Shown here one piece after another: positions 15,215 to 21,807 of a DNA stretch of 21,807 nt; position 1 is the stretch's first letter; each line of letters opens with the position of its first letter. The stretch lies in contig JAEUQE010000146.1 of NCBI GenBank assembly GCA_016789785.1, forward strand, positions 1-21,807. The letters are read 5' to 3'. The translations under genes were made by a program, and so were the position numbers. Source of the DNA: Bryobacterales bacterium (GTDB lineage Bacteria; Acidobacteriota; Terriglobia; Bryobacterales; Bryobacteraceae). Under the pieces are notes generated by a model. That model saw only the letters and a list, made by a program, of their open reading frames with translations. It was not told where the DNA came from and made no database searches.

Positions 15215-16665
15215 GAACGGGCTACCGCGGTCGCGGCCGCGCGTTGCTCCTTGACGAACTGCTTGCGCTTGGAACGCAGCGCCAGATACTCCCGGGCTTC
15301 CTTGTACAGACGCCGCCGATCGTCACCGTTGAACAGCGCCTTGCGGACCACGCGCCACGCCGCCTTCGGACGGAAGTAGTATTCGCCATAGAACCGCTCC
15401 ACCCAATCGACCAGTTCGGCCCGGTCGAGATTCTCGTAGCGGATGTTCGGAAGCTGATGGCCGCTCTCATCGGTCATCGAGTCGATCGTAATCAGCCCGT
15501 TCTGCTTCACGTAGTCGTAGAACTCCGTGCCGGGATACGGATGCGCGATCGACACCTGGATTGTCTCGGTATCCAGCGACTTCGCAAAGTCAATCGTGCG
15601 GCGGATCGACTCCCGCGTATCCCCTGGCAGGCCCACGATGAAATCGCCGTGGATCGTCAGACCCAGCTTGTGCGCGTTCTCCGTGAAGCGCCGCGCCATG
15701 TCGAGCGTCGCGCCTTTCTTGATATTCTTCAACACCTGCGGATCACCGGTCTCATAGCCGACAATCATCAGCCGCGCGCCCGCTTCCTTCATCGCTTTCA
15801 GCGTGTCGTAGTCCGTGGTCACGCGCGAAGTGCACGACCATGTGAAGTTCAGCGGACCCAGCTTCTCGCAGATCTCCAGCGTCCGCTTCTTCTGATAGTT
15901 GAAGGTGTCGTCGTCGAAAAAGACCTCCTTCAGCCCCTGGAAATTCTCGAGCGCCCACTTCACTTCATTCGCGACACCCTCCGCCGAGCGTGTGCGCCAG
16001 CGGTGACCCGAGTGTGTCTGCGGCCACAGGCAGAAAGTGCACTGCGCCGGGCATCCGCGCGAAGTGTACAGAGAGAGGAACGGATTCAGCAGGAACGGTA
16101 CGTTGTAGCGGCGGAAGTCGAGATCGCGCTTGTAGACTTGCGTCACCCAGGGCAGACTATCGAGGTCCTCCACGTAGCCGCCTTCCTGATTGTGAACCAC
16201 CTCCCCGCCCTTGCGAAAACTGACGTTCGGCAGTTCTTCCAGCGGCGTGCCCGTGGCGAACTTCACAATCGGATGGTCGAACTCGCGGCGAACCACGAAA
16301 TCGATGGCGGGCGTTGTGCGGAGAATCCGTTCGGCATCCACCGTCACAGGCGGACCTACGAAGCAAACCTTTAACTTTGAATTGACATCCTTCATCATAG
16401 ATGCCATCTTGACGTCGATATCGAAGCCCGGAGTGGAGGTGAACAGCACAAGCAACTCGAAGTCCTTCGCCATCTGCACCGTCTGCTCGATCGAGATCTT
16501 GTGCGGCGGCGCATCCACCACCTTGCTGTCGGGCAGCATCCCGGCGGGGTAGCAAAGCCAGACCGGATACCAGTACGACTCGATTTCCCGCGTGGCAGGC
16601 CAGCGCGAACTGGCTCCCCCGTCAAAGCCCTCAAACGAGGGCGGGTTGAGGAATAAAGTACGCAT
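15211..16665 (-). CDS. hpnJ: Hopanoid biosynthesis B12-binding radical SAM protein HpnJ
   Basis: HpnJ is the radical S-adenosylmethionine enzyme required to turn glucosaminyl-bacteriohopanetetrol into the cyclitol-ether hopanoid. From the ATG at 16665 it has 484 residues and opens MRTLFLNPPSFEGFDGG, the family's hallmark start. A cobalamin-binding-like domain covers ~1-180, and the radical SAM core follows with the 4Fe-4S ligands C205, C209 and C212 in SRGCPAQCTFCLWPQ. Other family-typical stretches are FFDDDTFNYQ, TWSCTSR, VGYETGDPQVL and HGDFIVGLPGDTRESI. The usual VRGEFD is VRREFD here. The frame continues to 16827 but the extra residues are low quality; AAAGAAGAG before 16665 is a passable ribosome binding site. 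It is the first gene of a four-gene operon, divergent from glgC. Confidence 0.92.
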   Translation of the reverse strand: MRTLFLNPPSFEGFDGGASSRWPATREIESYWYPVWLCYPAGMLPDSKVVDAPPHKISIEQTVQMAKDFELLVLFTSTPGFDIDVKMASMMKDVNSKLKVCFVGPPVTVDAERILRTTPAIDFVVRREFDHPIVKFATGTPLEELPNVSFRKGGEVVHNQEGGYVEDLDSLPWVTQVYKRDLDFRRYNVPFLLNPFLSLYTSRGCPAQCTFCLWPQTHSGHRWRTRSAEGVANEVKWALENFQGLKEVFFDDDTFNYQKKRTLEICEKLGPLNFTWSCTSRVTTDYDTLKAMKEAGARLMIVGYETGDPQVLKNIKKGATLDMARRFTENAHKLGLTIHGDFIVGLPGDTRESIRRTIDFAKSLDTETIQVSIAHPYPGTEFYDYVKQNGLITIDSMTDESGHQLPNIRYENLDRAELVDWVERFYGEYYFRPKAAWRVVRKALFNGDDRRRLYKEAREYLALRSKRKQFVKEQRAAATAVARS

Positions 16666-16980
16666 GCTCTTCTTTGAGGGTACGCCATCGCGAACCAAAC
16701 GTACAACTTCGTACAGATTCACAGCCTGGCCTGCGCTACCGTCGGGTGTGCGGCGCGAAAGTGTGAAGCGAACAGAAGGATTTCGCCTTGCCGCGTGCCG
16801 GCTGGCTGCGGGAATGTTCGCGGCCACCCTGGGTCAACTTTTGGCGAGCCGGAGCGAGTCACTTTTCGCGAGCGCCGAATCAGCGGGCCGAATCCGCGCT
16901 CGCAGCCCCCTTGTCCGGTGGAATCCCGCGAAGTTGGTAGCCGAAACCCTCCCCGTCAGCGCTACACTGGAATCGCAGCA
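16666..16980. other. 315-bp intergenic region between divergent hpnJ and glgC
   Basis: The region must hold promoters for both the hopanoid operon and glgC. A TACACT at 16963-16968 could be a -10 element for glgC, but no -35 match sits at a normal distance. I see no operator palindrome, riboswitch or small gene that I can support; the open frames running into it from both sides look non-coding. Confidence 0.5.
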
Positions 16981-18195
16981 ATGCAGAACACCCTCGCTAT
17001 TCTCTTGGCTGGTGGCGCCGGCGAGCGCTTGGCTCCCTTGACGAGGAACACTGCCAAGCCTGCCGTGCCATTCGGCGGTATTTATCGCATCATCGATTTC
17101 ACTCTGTCCAACTGTGTCAATTCCAATATCCGCAGAGTTTTCGTCCTTGCGCAGTACAAAGCACTGGAACTCATCCGGCATCTTCGCGCAGGCTGGACAA
17201 TCTTCTCACCGGAACTCGGAGAATTCATCGAAGTCATCACGCCCATGAAGCGCGTTCATGACGACTGGTATCTCGGCACTGCCGACGCCGTCTACCAGAA
17301 CATCGAGAGCATTGAAGCCGAGGCGCCGGAACTTACCCTGATCCTCGCTGGTGATCACATCTACAAAATGGACTACCAGGAGATGACCGACTGGCATCGT
17401 GTCCACAAAGCCGATGTGACCATCGCCACGCTCCAAATCCCGCCTGCGGAAGCTAGCCGTTTTGGCGTTGCGCAGATTGACCCGGACCATCGGATTACAG
17501 GGTTCGAGGAGAAGCCGCAGCATGGCAATCCGGCGCCCAGCATCTTCAATCCCGAGATGGTCAGCGCCTCCATGGGCATCTATGTTTTTCGCACGTCCGT
17601 GCTGTTGCAGGCGTTGCGCGAAGACGCAGATCGCGCCGATTCGTCTCACGATTTCGGAAAGGACATCCTCCCGCGGCTGGTTGATACGGCTCGTGTGATC
17701 GCCTACGACTTTCGCGATCTCAATGGCAAGACAGCGCGCTATTGGCGCGACGTCGGCACCATTGACGCCTACTATGAGGCGAACATTGATCTTGTGGCCG
17801 TGACGCCGGAGTTCAATCTGTATTCTCCGAACTGGCCGTTGCGGACCACGCTTGTGCAGGCTCCTCCGGCAAAGTTTGTGTTCGCGCAGGAAGGCCGCCG
17901 CATGGGGGTCGCGATTGACTCCATGGTCTCACCCGGTAGCATCGTCTCCGGCGGACGCGTGGTCCGGAGTTTGCTCTCGCCAGGCGTGCGCGTAAACAGC
18001 TACTGCGAAGTTGACAGCTCGATTCTGCTTCACAATGTCGAGGTTGGCCGCTACAGCAGGATTCGCAAGGCGATCATCGACCAGGGTGTCAAACTGCCGG
18101 AAGCAAGCGAGGTTGGCATCAACCCCGAGGAGGACCGCGCCCGCGGCTACACGATCACGGACGCGGGCGTTACGGTAGTATCCAACGCTTCGTGA
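16981..18195 (+). CDS. glgC: Glucose-1-phosphate adenylyltransferase
   Basis: The enzyme makes ADP-glucose from ATP and glucose-1-phosphate, the first committed step of glycogen synthesis in the cytoplasm. Its 404 residues match the family. Visible signatures are the nucleotide-binding loop LAGGAGERLAPLT, KPAVPFGGIYRIIDFTLSN, WYLGTADAVYQN, LAGDHIYKMDY and the sugar-phosphate site GFEEKP. A C-terminal left-handed beta-helix follows (SMVSPGSIVSGGRVVRSLLSPGVRVNS), ending in the typical NPEEDRARGYTIT region. The loop reads GAGERL where many enzymes have GRGxRL. The ATG at 16981 starts directly with the conserved strand MQNTLAILLAGG; the longer open frame (to 16795) is rejected. No other glycogen gene is adjacent. 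Confidence 0.96.
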   Translation: MQNTLAILLAGGAGERLAPLTRNTAKPAVPFGGIYRIIDFTLSNCVNSNIRRVFVLAQYKALELIRHLRAGWTIFSPELGEFIEVITPMKRVHDDWYLGTADAVYQNIESIEAEAPELTLILAGDHIYKMDYQEMTDWHRVHKADVTIATLQIPPAEASRFGVAQIDPDHRITGFEEKPQHGNPAPSIFNPEMVSASMGIYVFRTSVLLQALREDADRADSSHDFGKDILPRLVDTARVIAYDFRDLNGKTARYWRDVGTIDAYYEANIDLVAVTPEFNLYSPNWPLRTTLVQAPPAKFVFAQEGRRMGVAIDSMVSPGSIVSGGRVVRSLLSPGVRVNSYCEVDSSILLHNVEVGRYSRIRKAIIDQGVKLPEASEVGINPEEDRARGYTITDAGVTVVSNAS

Positions 18196-18204
18196 TTTGA
18201 GGCG

Positions 18205-18255
18205 GGGCCTGGCACAACCGCGGGCGCCCACCGCTCATTGCCGCGTGCCGGGCCC
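18205..18255. terminator. Large stem-loop between convergent glgC and amidohydrolase genes
   Basis: GGGCCTGGCAC at 18205-18215 pairs with GTGCCGGGCCC at 18245-18255 across 11 positions, the one mismatch being a G-U wobble on the + strand transcript. The 29-base loop contains a perfect GGGCGCCC palindrome. It begins 9 bases after the glgC stop and its second arm lies inside the end of the opposing gene. There is no T-run, so it may be a factor-assisted bidirectional terminator or a stabilising 3' hairpin. Confidence 0.4.
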
Positions 18256-19845
18256 TGTCAGAATCTGTCCCGGCCTCGAGCCGGTGTGCTCGCCACGAGC
18301 CAGCACCATCGTCCCGTTCACCACCACATACTCGATTCCACTGGGGTATTGGTGGGGCTTTTCGTAAGTCGCGTGGTCGATCACTTTCGCCGGATCGAAG
18401 ACCGTGATATCGGCGGCCATGCCCGCCCGCAGTAGCCCTCGATCATACACACGGATCTTGGCGGCGTTGGCCGACGTCATTTTGCGGATCGCTTCTTCGA
18501 GCGTGATCACCTTCTCATCCCGGACGTATCGCCCGAGAATCCGCGGAAACGTGCCATACCATCGCGGGTGCGGATTGCCCTCCGACAGTGGGCCCGACGT
18601 CGCCACCGCGGCGCCATCAGAGCCAATGGAAACGAACGGCTGCTTCATGGCGTGGCGCATGTCTTCCTCGGAATGATGAAAATAGACCGTAGGCGCCGAC
18701 CCGGCGTTGTCAATCAACAGCCGGAACAACGCATCGATCGGACCGAGGCCCATCTCGCGAATCACCTGATTCATCCGCTTGCCTTCATACTTGCGGTATT
18801 GCGGATTGGAGAGCCTCACCAGCAGCATGCCTTCCCAGGAGCCCGTTGCCGTGTAGTGGTTGTACCAATTCGATCCGGGAATGCCGTTGAGGATTTCGCG
18901 CTCCAGACGCTCCCGCTGCGATGGGTCTTTCAGCCTCGCGATCATCGCGTCGCGCCCGCCTTCGTGCGCCCATGGGGGAATGATCGAGGAAAGATTGTTC
19001 TGCCCGGCGCGGTAGGGATAGACATGCGCCTCCACCTCCTGCCCTTGTGCGCGCGCATTGGCGATCAGACCTACAAGCTCCGGCATCCTGCCCCACAGCT
19101 TGTGTTCGGCGATCTTGAGGTGAATGATGTCCACGGGCAGTTTGGCGCGGCGTCCGATCTCGAGTGCCTCGGCAACGGACTCGAACACACCGAACCCTTC
19201 GGTGCGCATGTGTGTGGAATAGATGCCGCCCAGTTGGCCGGCCACTTCGCACATCGCAACCAGCGTGTTCGTATCGATCCACGCACCGGGAGGTCCGCTC
19301 AGGGAACTCGCAACACCGAGTGCGCCGTCCTCCATCGCCTCACGAACCTTCTCTCGCATGCGAGCCAGTTCGTCAGCGGTGGGAGGCCCGGCTTTCGGCC
19401 CGCGAACAAACGTGTAGATCTCGCTGGAACCGACGTAGCTTCCGATGTTGGTTGCGACACCCCGCTTTCGCACTTCGGCGAAGTAATCCGAGAAGCGTGC
19501 AAACTTGCGCGAGGGCGCCATGGAGCCGCCCTCGCCGAAGATCATGCTGGTGACACCCTGCCGGATCATCGACTGGGCATTGCCGTCGATGAGAATCGTG
19601 TCGTCGGAGTGATTGTGGATGTCGATGAAGCCTGGTGCGACGATCAGGCCCTTGCCATCGATCACCGTCCGCGCGGTTTTGCCGGTGAGGCGGCCGATCG
19701 CAGCGATCCGACCACTTCGCACCGCGACATCGCCCACGAAGGACGGGTTGCCGGTGCCATCGGCAATCCGGCCTCCGCGGACGATCAGGTCGTAGTCCTG
19801 CGCCAACAGCCCGCACGTCAGCCACAACAAAGGGAGAAGCTTCAT
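18235..19845 (-). CDS. Exported D-aminoacylase-family amidohydrolase (N-acyl-D-amino-acid deacylase-like)
   Basis: Enzymes of this family remove acyl groups from N-acyl-D-amino acids or related compounds. The 536-residue protein opens with a signal peptide (MKLLPLLWLTCGLLAQ), suggesting a periplasmic or surface role, unlike classic cytoplasmic D-aminoacylases. An ATG at 19866 is an alternative start. The amidohydrolase core is clear: GGRIADGTGNPSF, then PGFIDIHNHSDD with H77 and H79. H212 (STHMRTEG) and H242 (IIHLKIAEHKLWG) follow, 30 residues apart as in the characterised enzyme, then D410 (GSDGAA). The cysteine ligand of the classic GNCG motif is replaced by a glutamate in FGEGGSMAP, marking a different subfamily, so the substrate is uncertain. 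It lies downstream of the PEP-CTERM gene in the same direction. Confidence 0.88.
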   Translation of the reverse strand: MKLLPLLWLTCGLLAQDYDLIVRGGRIADGTGNPSFVGDVAVRSGRIAAIGRLTGKTARTVIDGKGLIVAPGFIDIHNHSDDTILIDGNAQSMIRQGVTSMIFGEGGSMAPSRKFARFSDYFAEVRKRGVATNIGSYVGSSEIYTFVRGPKAGPPTADELARMREKVREAMEDGALGVASSLSGPPGAWIDTNTLVAMCEVAGQLGGIYSTHMRTEGFGVFESVAEALEIGRRAKLPVDIIHLKIAEHKLWGRMPELVGLIANARAQGQEVEAHVYPYRAGQNNLSSIIPPWAHEGGRDAMIARLKDPSQRERLEREILNGIPGSNWYNHYTATGSWEGMLLVRLSNPQYRKYEGKRMNQVIREMGLGPIDALFRLLIDNAGSAPTVYFHHSEEDMRHAMKQPFVSIGSDGAAVATSGPLSEGNPHPRWYGTFPRILGRYVRDEKVITLEEAIRKMTSANAAKIRVYDRGLLRAGMAADITVFDPAKVIDHATYEKPHQYPSGIEYVVVNGTMVLARGEHTGSRPGQILTGPGTRQ

Positions 19846-19927
19846 TGAGGAATACAGATACCACATCCGCTCGCGGCGAGTATCAAAAGCGGCGGATCGT
19901 CGAGGACCTTCACCCGGTACGATTGCT

Positions 19928-20641
19928 TCAGCCGCGCTGCTTCTTCAGGAGACCAAGCCCAATGAGTCCGGCGCCCATCATCACGAGCGTTGCGGGCTCG
20001 GGCACATCGGCGGTGTCCCGTGGAATGTCAGTGGAGACGGACAGCGTCTTCAGCTTGAACGCGTCATTGGTTTCGCCCCATTGCGCCGACACCAGCATCG
20101 ACCGCCCAGCCCCGCCGTCGACATTGAACGTGCGAATCGATGAGCCGTTGTTGACGAACTCAGTTCCAAACCCGAGGCTCCCAAGTCCGCTCACAGTCGC
20201 ACCACCGACTGCCGGACTGGTCTGGCTCCCAATCCAGTAACTTGCGTCCATGTCGCCGCCGTCCCAGCCAAGCGTAATCGACAGAGGATCCACAGCCGCA
20301 CTGAAGCTGAACAGAATGAAGTCCACGGTTCCACCGGCGTTGTTCGTTGCGTGCGGCCCGTCGGGACAGTCCACACCTTCTGACTGATTGCACACGCCCA
20401 GCCCGCCCGAGAAGCGCCGAAGTTGGGCGGTCTGCAAGGCGCCGCCGGTGCCAGTGGAGCCAAACGCGCTGACCACCACGGTAAGGCCCCCGGCCTCATA
20501 GGTGAATGCGTTTCCGAAGCCCGACCCGGTGGGCGCGAGCATCTGTGCCGTCGAGTTCAGATTGAATGTGATTGTGGCTGCCGGCGCGACGCCACTGAGG
20601 GTCATAAGGGCCGTTGCTACGCCCAGAATTGAGATTCTCAT
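19928..20641 (-). CDS. PEP-CTERM sorting-signal secreted protein
   Basis: The 237-residue protein has an N-terminal signal peptide (MRISILGVATALMTLSGVAPAA) and a C-terminal PEP-CTERM tripartite signal: VPEPATL, a hydrophobic helix (VMMGAGLIGLGLL) and a basic end (KKQRG). Such proteins are recognised and processed by an exosortase at the cell surface. The middle is Gly/Ser/Thr-rich and beta-strand-like, with a segment FILFSFSAAVDPLSITLGW and a cysteine pair (VCNQSEGVDC); no enzymatic motif is seen. An in-frame ATG at 20668 would add nine mostly basic residues; neither start has a well-spaced ribosome binding site. No exosortase gene lies in this window. Confidence 0.88.
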   Translation of the reverse strand: MRISILGVATALMTLSGVAPAATITFNLNSTAQMLAPTGSGFGNAFTYEAGGLTVVVSAFGSTGTGGALQTAQLRRFSGGLGVCNQSEGVDCPDGPHATNNAGGTVDFILFSFSAAVDPLSITLGWDGGDMDASYWIGSQTSPAVGGATVSGLGSLGFGTEFVNNGSSIRTFNVDGGAGRSMLVSAQWGETNDAFKLKTLSVSTDIPRDTADVPEPATLVMMGAGLIGLGLLKKQRG

Positions 20642-20668
20642 CGGTTTCTGTCTTTCTTTCCTCCGCAT

Positions 20669-20881
20669 TCCGGTCCAGCCGGCAGTCCTTCGCCGTAGCG
20701 GGACGCCTTGCCGTTGTGCGGTGTATCCAAGTTACGGCCCGGAATTGTCTGCTCGAATGGGACCAGCCTCACAATTCCCGTCCGTCTTTGGGTCTGGGAC
20801 TAATCCTCTCGAAGGGACCGGGGACTGCCCTCTGGCTTAGAACCAAGGTTGGGGTACTTTGCTGGCTGCCCAAAAAAGGGA
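20669..20881. other. Intergenic region upstream of the PEP-CTERM and blaI-type genes
   Basis: The 213-bp stretch separates two divergent genes and should carry the PEP-CTERM promoter. GGGAC recurs several times on the + strand, but I see no confident regulatory motif. The open frames across it begin and end without coding character. Confidence 0.4.
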
Positions 20882-20910
20882 TTGACAACCTTGCCTTGGC
20901 GTGCTAAAAG
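20882..20910 (+). promoter_or_regulatory. Probable sigma-70-type promoter of the blaI-M56 operon
   Basis: A perfect -35 element TTGACA (20882-20887) is followed after 17 bases by TAAAAG (20905-20910), a 4-of-6 match to the -10 consensus. The -10 element lies inside the first operator, so repressor binding would block RNA polymerase directly. Confidence 0.55.
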
Positions 20911-20938
20911 ATTAGCAGGATGCTAAATAATTAGCATC
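20902..20938. promoter_or_regulatory. Two tandem BlaI/MecI-type operators (TGCTAA-N4-TTAGCA)
   Basis: Inverted repeats with identical six-base arms occur at 20902-20917 and 20921-20936, with centres 19 bp apart. The second extends to eight-base arms (GATGCTAA and TTAGCATC, 20919-20938). They lie directly upstream of the blaI-type gene and overlap its probable promoter. This suggests autorepression by dimers bound on successive turns, as known for BlaI/MecI systems, although this half-site differs from the staphylococcal TACA/TGTA. Confidence 0.75.
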
Positions 20939-20961
20939 TGATCGAAGCTCAGGAGACGCCG

Positions 20962-21339
20962 ATGAGTGCGACGCTCTCACGCCGTGAACGGCAGATCATG
21001 GACATCCTCTACCGCCAGGGGAAAGCGACCGCTGCTGAAGTGCATGAAGCTTTGCCTGATCCGCCCAGCTATTCCGCCGTGCGCGCGACCCTGCGAATCC
21101 TGGAAGAAAAGGGGCATGTGCGTCATCAGGAGGAGGGCCTCCGCTACGTGTTCCTTCCTTCGGTGCCTCGTGACCGGGCGAAGAAAAATGCGCTTCGGCA
21201 TCTGCTCGATACTTTTTTTGAAGGATCCGTGGAGCAGGCGGTGGCTGCCCTGCTCGACACAAACTCAACACGACTGAAAGCCGAGGAGTTGGAGCGGCTT
21301 TCCAAACTGGTGGAAAAGGCAAAAGAGAAGGGAGCCTAG
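20962..21339 (+). CDS. BlaI/MecI/CopY-family transcriptional repressor
   Basis: This 125-residue protein has the family's N-terminal winged helix (LSRRERQIMDILYRQGKATAAEVHEAL, then SYSAVRATLRILEEKGHV and the wing HQEEGLRYVFLPS). A C-terminal helical dimerisation region follows (residues ~75-125). In the known systems the repressor is inactivated by proteolysis after the M56 sensor protease detects an envelope signal such as beta-lactam. An AGGAGA ribosome binding site at 20951-20956 precedes the ATG. The M56 gene begins 4 bases after its stop, and tandem operators lie upstream. No beta-lactamase is in view, so the real signal and regulon are unknown. Confidence 0.94.
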   Translation: MSATLSRRERQIMDILYRQGKATAAEVHEALPDPPSYSAVRATLRILEEKGHVRHQEEGLRYVFLPSVPRDRAKKNALRHLLDTFFEGSVEQAVAALLDTNSTRLKAEELERLSKLVEKAKEKGA

Positions 21340-21343
21340 TGCC

Positions 21344-21807
21344 ATGCCGGAAATCGAAACCCTGTTTGATTGGATGTGGAAGGCCACGGTTGTTCTTGTT
21401 TGCGGGTGCGGTCTTTCCGCATTGCTGCGCTCGGCCGCGGAACGCCATTTGGCGCACCTTCTGACCGTCGCGGCTTGCCTGCTTGTACCACTGGCCGGGT
21501 TGCTGCCCGTTGCTCCCCTGCCTGCCCCGGTTGAGCTCACCATGCCTGAGATGCCGACTATCGCGATTCCGGCCTTTCCCTCCCCCGCCGAATCCGCACC
21601 GGCGAGCAATTTTGCGTTTCTGTTTTGGGCTGTGGGGACGGTGGGGCTGCTTGCGTATGCGCTGCTCGGCAGGGTGCTGTTGAGTCTGAGGTCCCAGCGC
21701 TCCACGCAGCCCGCCCCCGGGCAGTTGCTGGATGCGGCCGCCTCGGTTGCCGCTGAGTTGGGCATTCGCCGCCCGGTGAAGGTGCTGGTATCAGATGGTT
21801 CCGCATC
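21344..21807 (+). CDS. M56-family (BlaR1/MecR1-like) sensor peptidase, N-terminal part
   Basis: The reading frame from the ATG at 21344 stays open to the window edge, giving 154 residues. The N-terminus has membrane helices (ATVVLVCGCGLSALL; LLTVAACLLVPLAGLLPV; FAFLFWAVGTVGLLAYALLG), as in BlaR1-type proteins. The last stretch (QLLDAAASVAAELGIRRPVKVLVSDG) matches the segment before the M56 protease domain, usually followed by an HExxH zinc site that lies beyond the window. The gene starts 4 bases after the repressor gene, the usual blaI-blaR1 operon arrangement in Acidobacteriota. The protease domain and any C-terminal fusion cannot be seen. Confidence 0.88.
   Translation, partial: MPEIETLFDWMWKATVVLVCGCGLSALLRSAAERHLAHLLTVAACLLVPLAGLLPVAPLPAPVELTMPEMPTIAIPAFPSPAESAPASNFAFLFWAVGTVGLLAYALLGRVLLSLRSQRSTQPAPGQLLDAAASVAAELGIRRPVKVLVSDGSA

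Noticed and set aside
15244..16374. 376-codon + strand open frame opposite hpnJ
   Set aside because: It is antisense to strongly conserved HpnJ coding sequence and has no recognisable protein features.
16795..16980. Upstream extension of glgC
   Set aside because: The added residues show no similarity to the family, whose members begin at the nucleotide-binding strand encoded just after 16981.
18568..19848. 426-codon + strand open frame opposite the amidohydrolase
   Set aside because: Shadow of the amidohydrolase gene, with Arg/His-rich low-quality sequence.

Overview
This 21.8 kb, GC-rich, densely coding window looks like chromosomal sequence from an Acidobacteriota bacterium, most likely the Solibacter/Bryobacter group. 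That assignment is inferred from gene content, because no rRNA gene or other decisive marker is present. The supporting content is BlaI/M56 regulatory pairs, PEP-CTERM secreted proteins, SLH-domain beta-helix proteins, hopanoid head-group genes, exported D-aminoacylase-type amidohydrolases and TPR-redoxin fusions. No tRNA, rRNA, insertion sequence, phage gene or CRISPR array was seen.

Layout. Positions 1-5600 (+ strand) hold two large exported proteins: a TPR protein with a C-terminal thioredoxin-like domain, and a beta-helix/SLH protein with an unassigned C-terminal domain. Positions 5691-11493 (- strand) are a run of five genes read as secretin, SIS-domain sugar-phosphate protein, M24 aminopeptidase, accB and accC. 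The last three form a compact fatty-acid-synthesis operon. Positions 11494-12819 (+) encode a winged-helix AAA+ ATPase divergent from the secretin. It meets a small exported TPR protein tail to tail at 12801-13256 (-).

Positions 13363-16665 (- strand) are the most interesting block: a four-gene operon, hpnJ, two paralogous SMR/EamA-type small membrane proteins, then hpnI, every junction overlapping by 1 or 4 bases. HpnI and HpnJ modify the polar head group of bacteriohopanetetrol. The membrane pair between them resembles the two-subunit ArnE/ArnF lipid flippase arrangement and could move a hopanoid or its precursor across the inner membrane; this role is inferred. hpnK, the deacetylase expected between HpnI and HpnJ, is not in the window.

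Positions 16981-18195 (+) encode glucose-1-phosphate adenylyltransferase (glgC) for glycogen synthesis, facing an exported D-aminoacylase-family amidohydrolase (-) across a gap with a large potential stem-loop. A PEP-CTERM protein (-) follows. The window closes with a BlaI-type repressor and the N-terminal part of its M56 (BlaR1-like) partner. They are preceded by two tandem TGCTAA-N4-TTAGCA operators laid over a plausible promoter.
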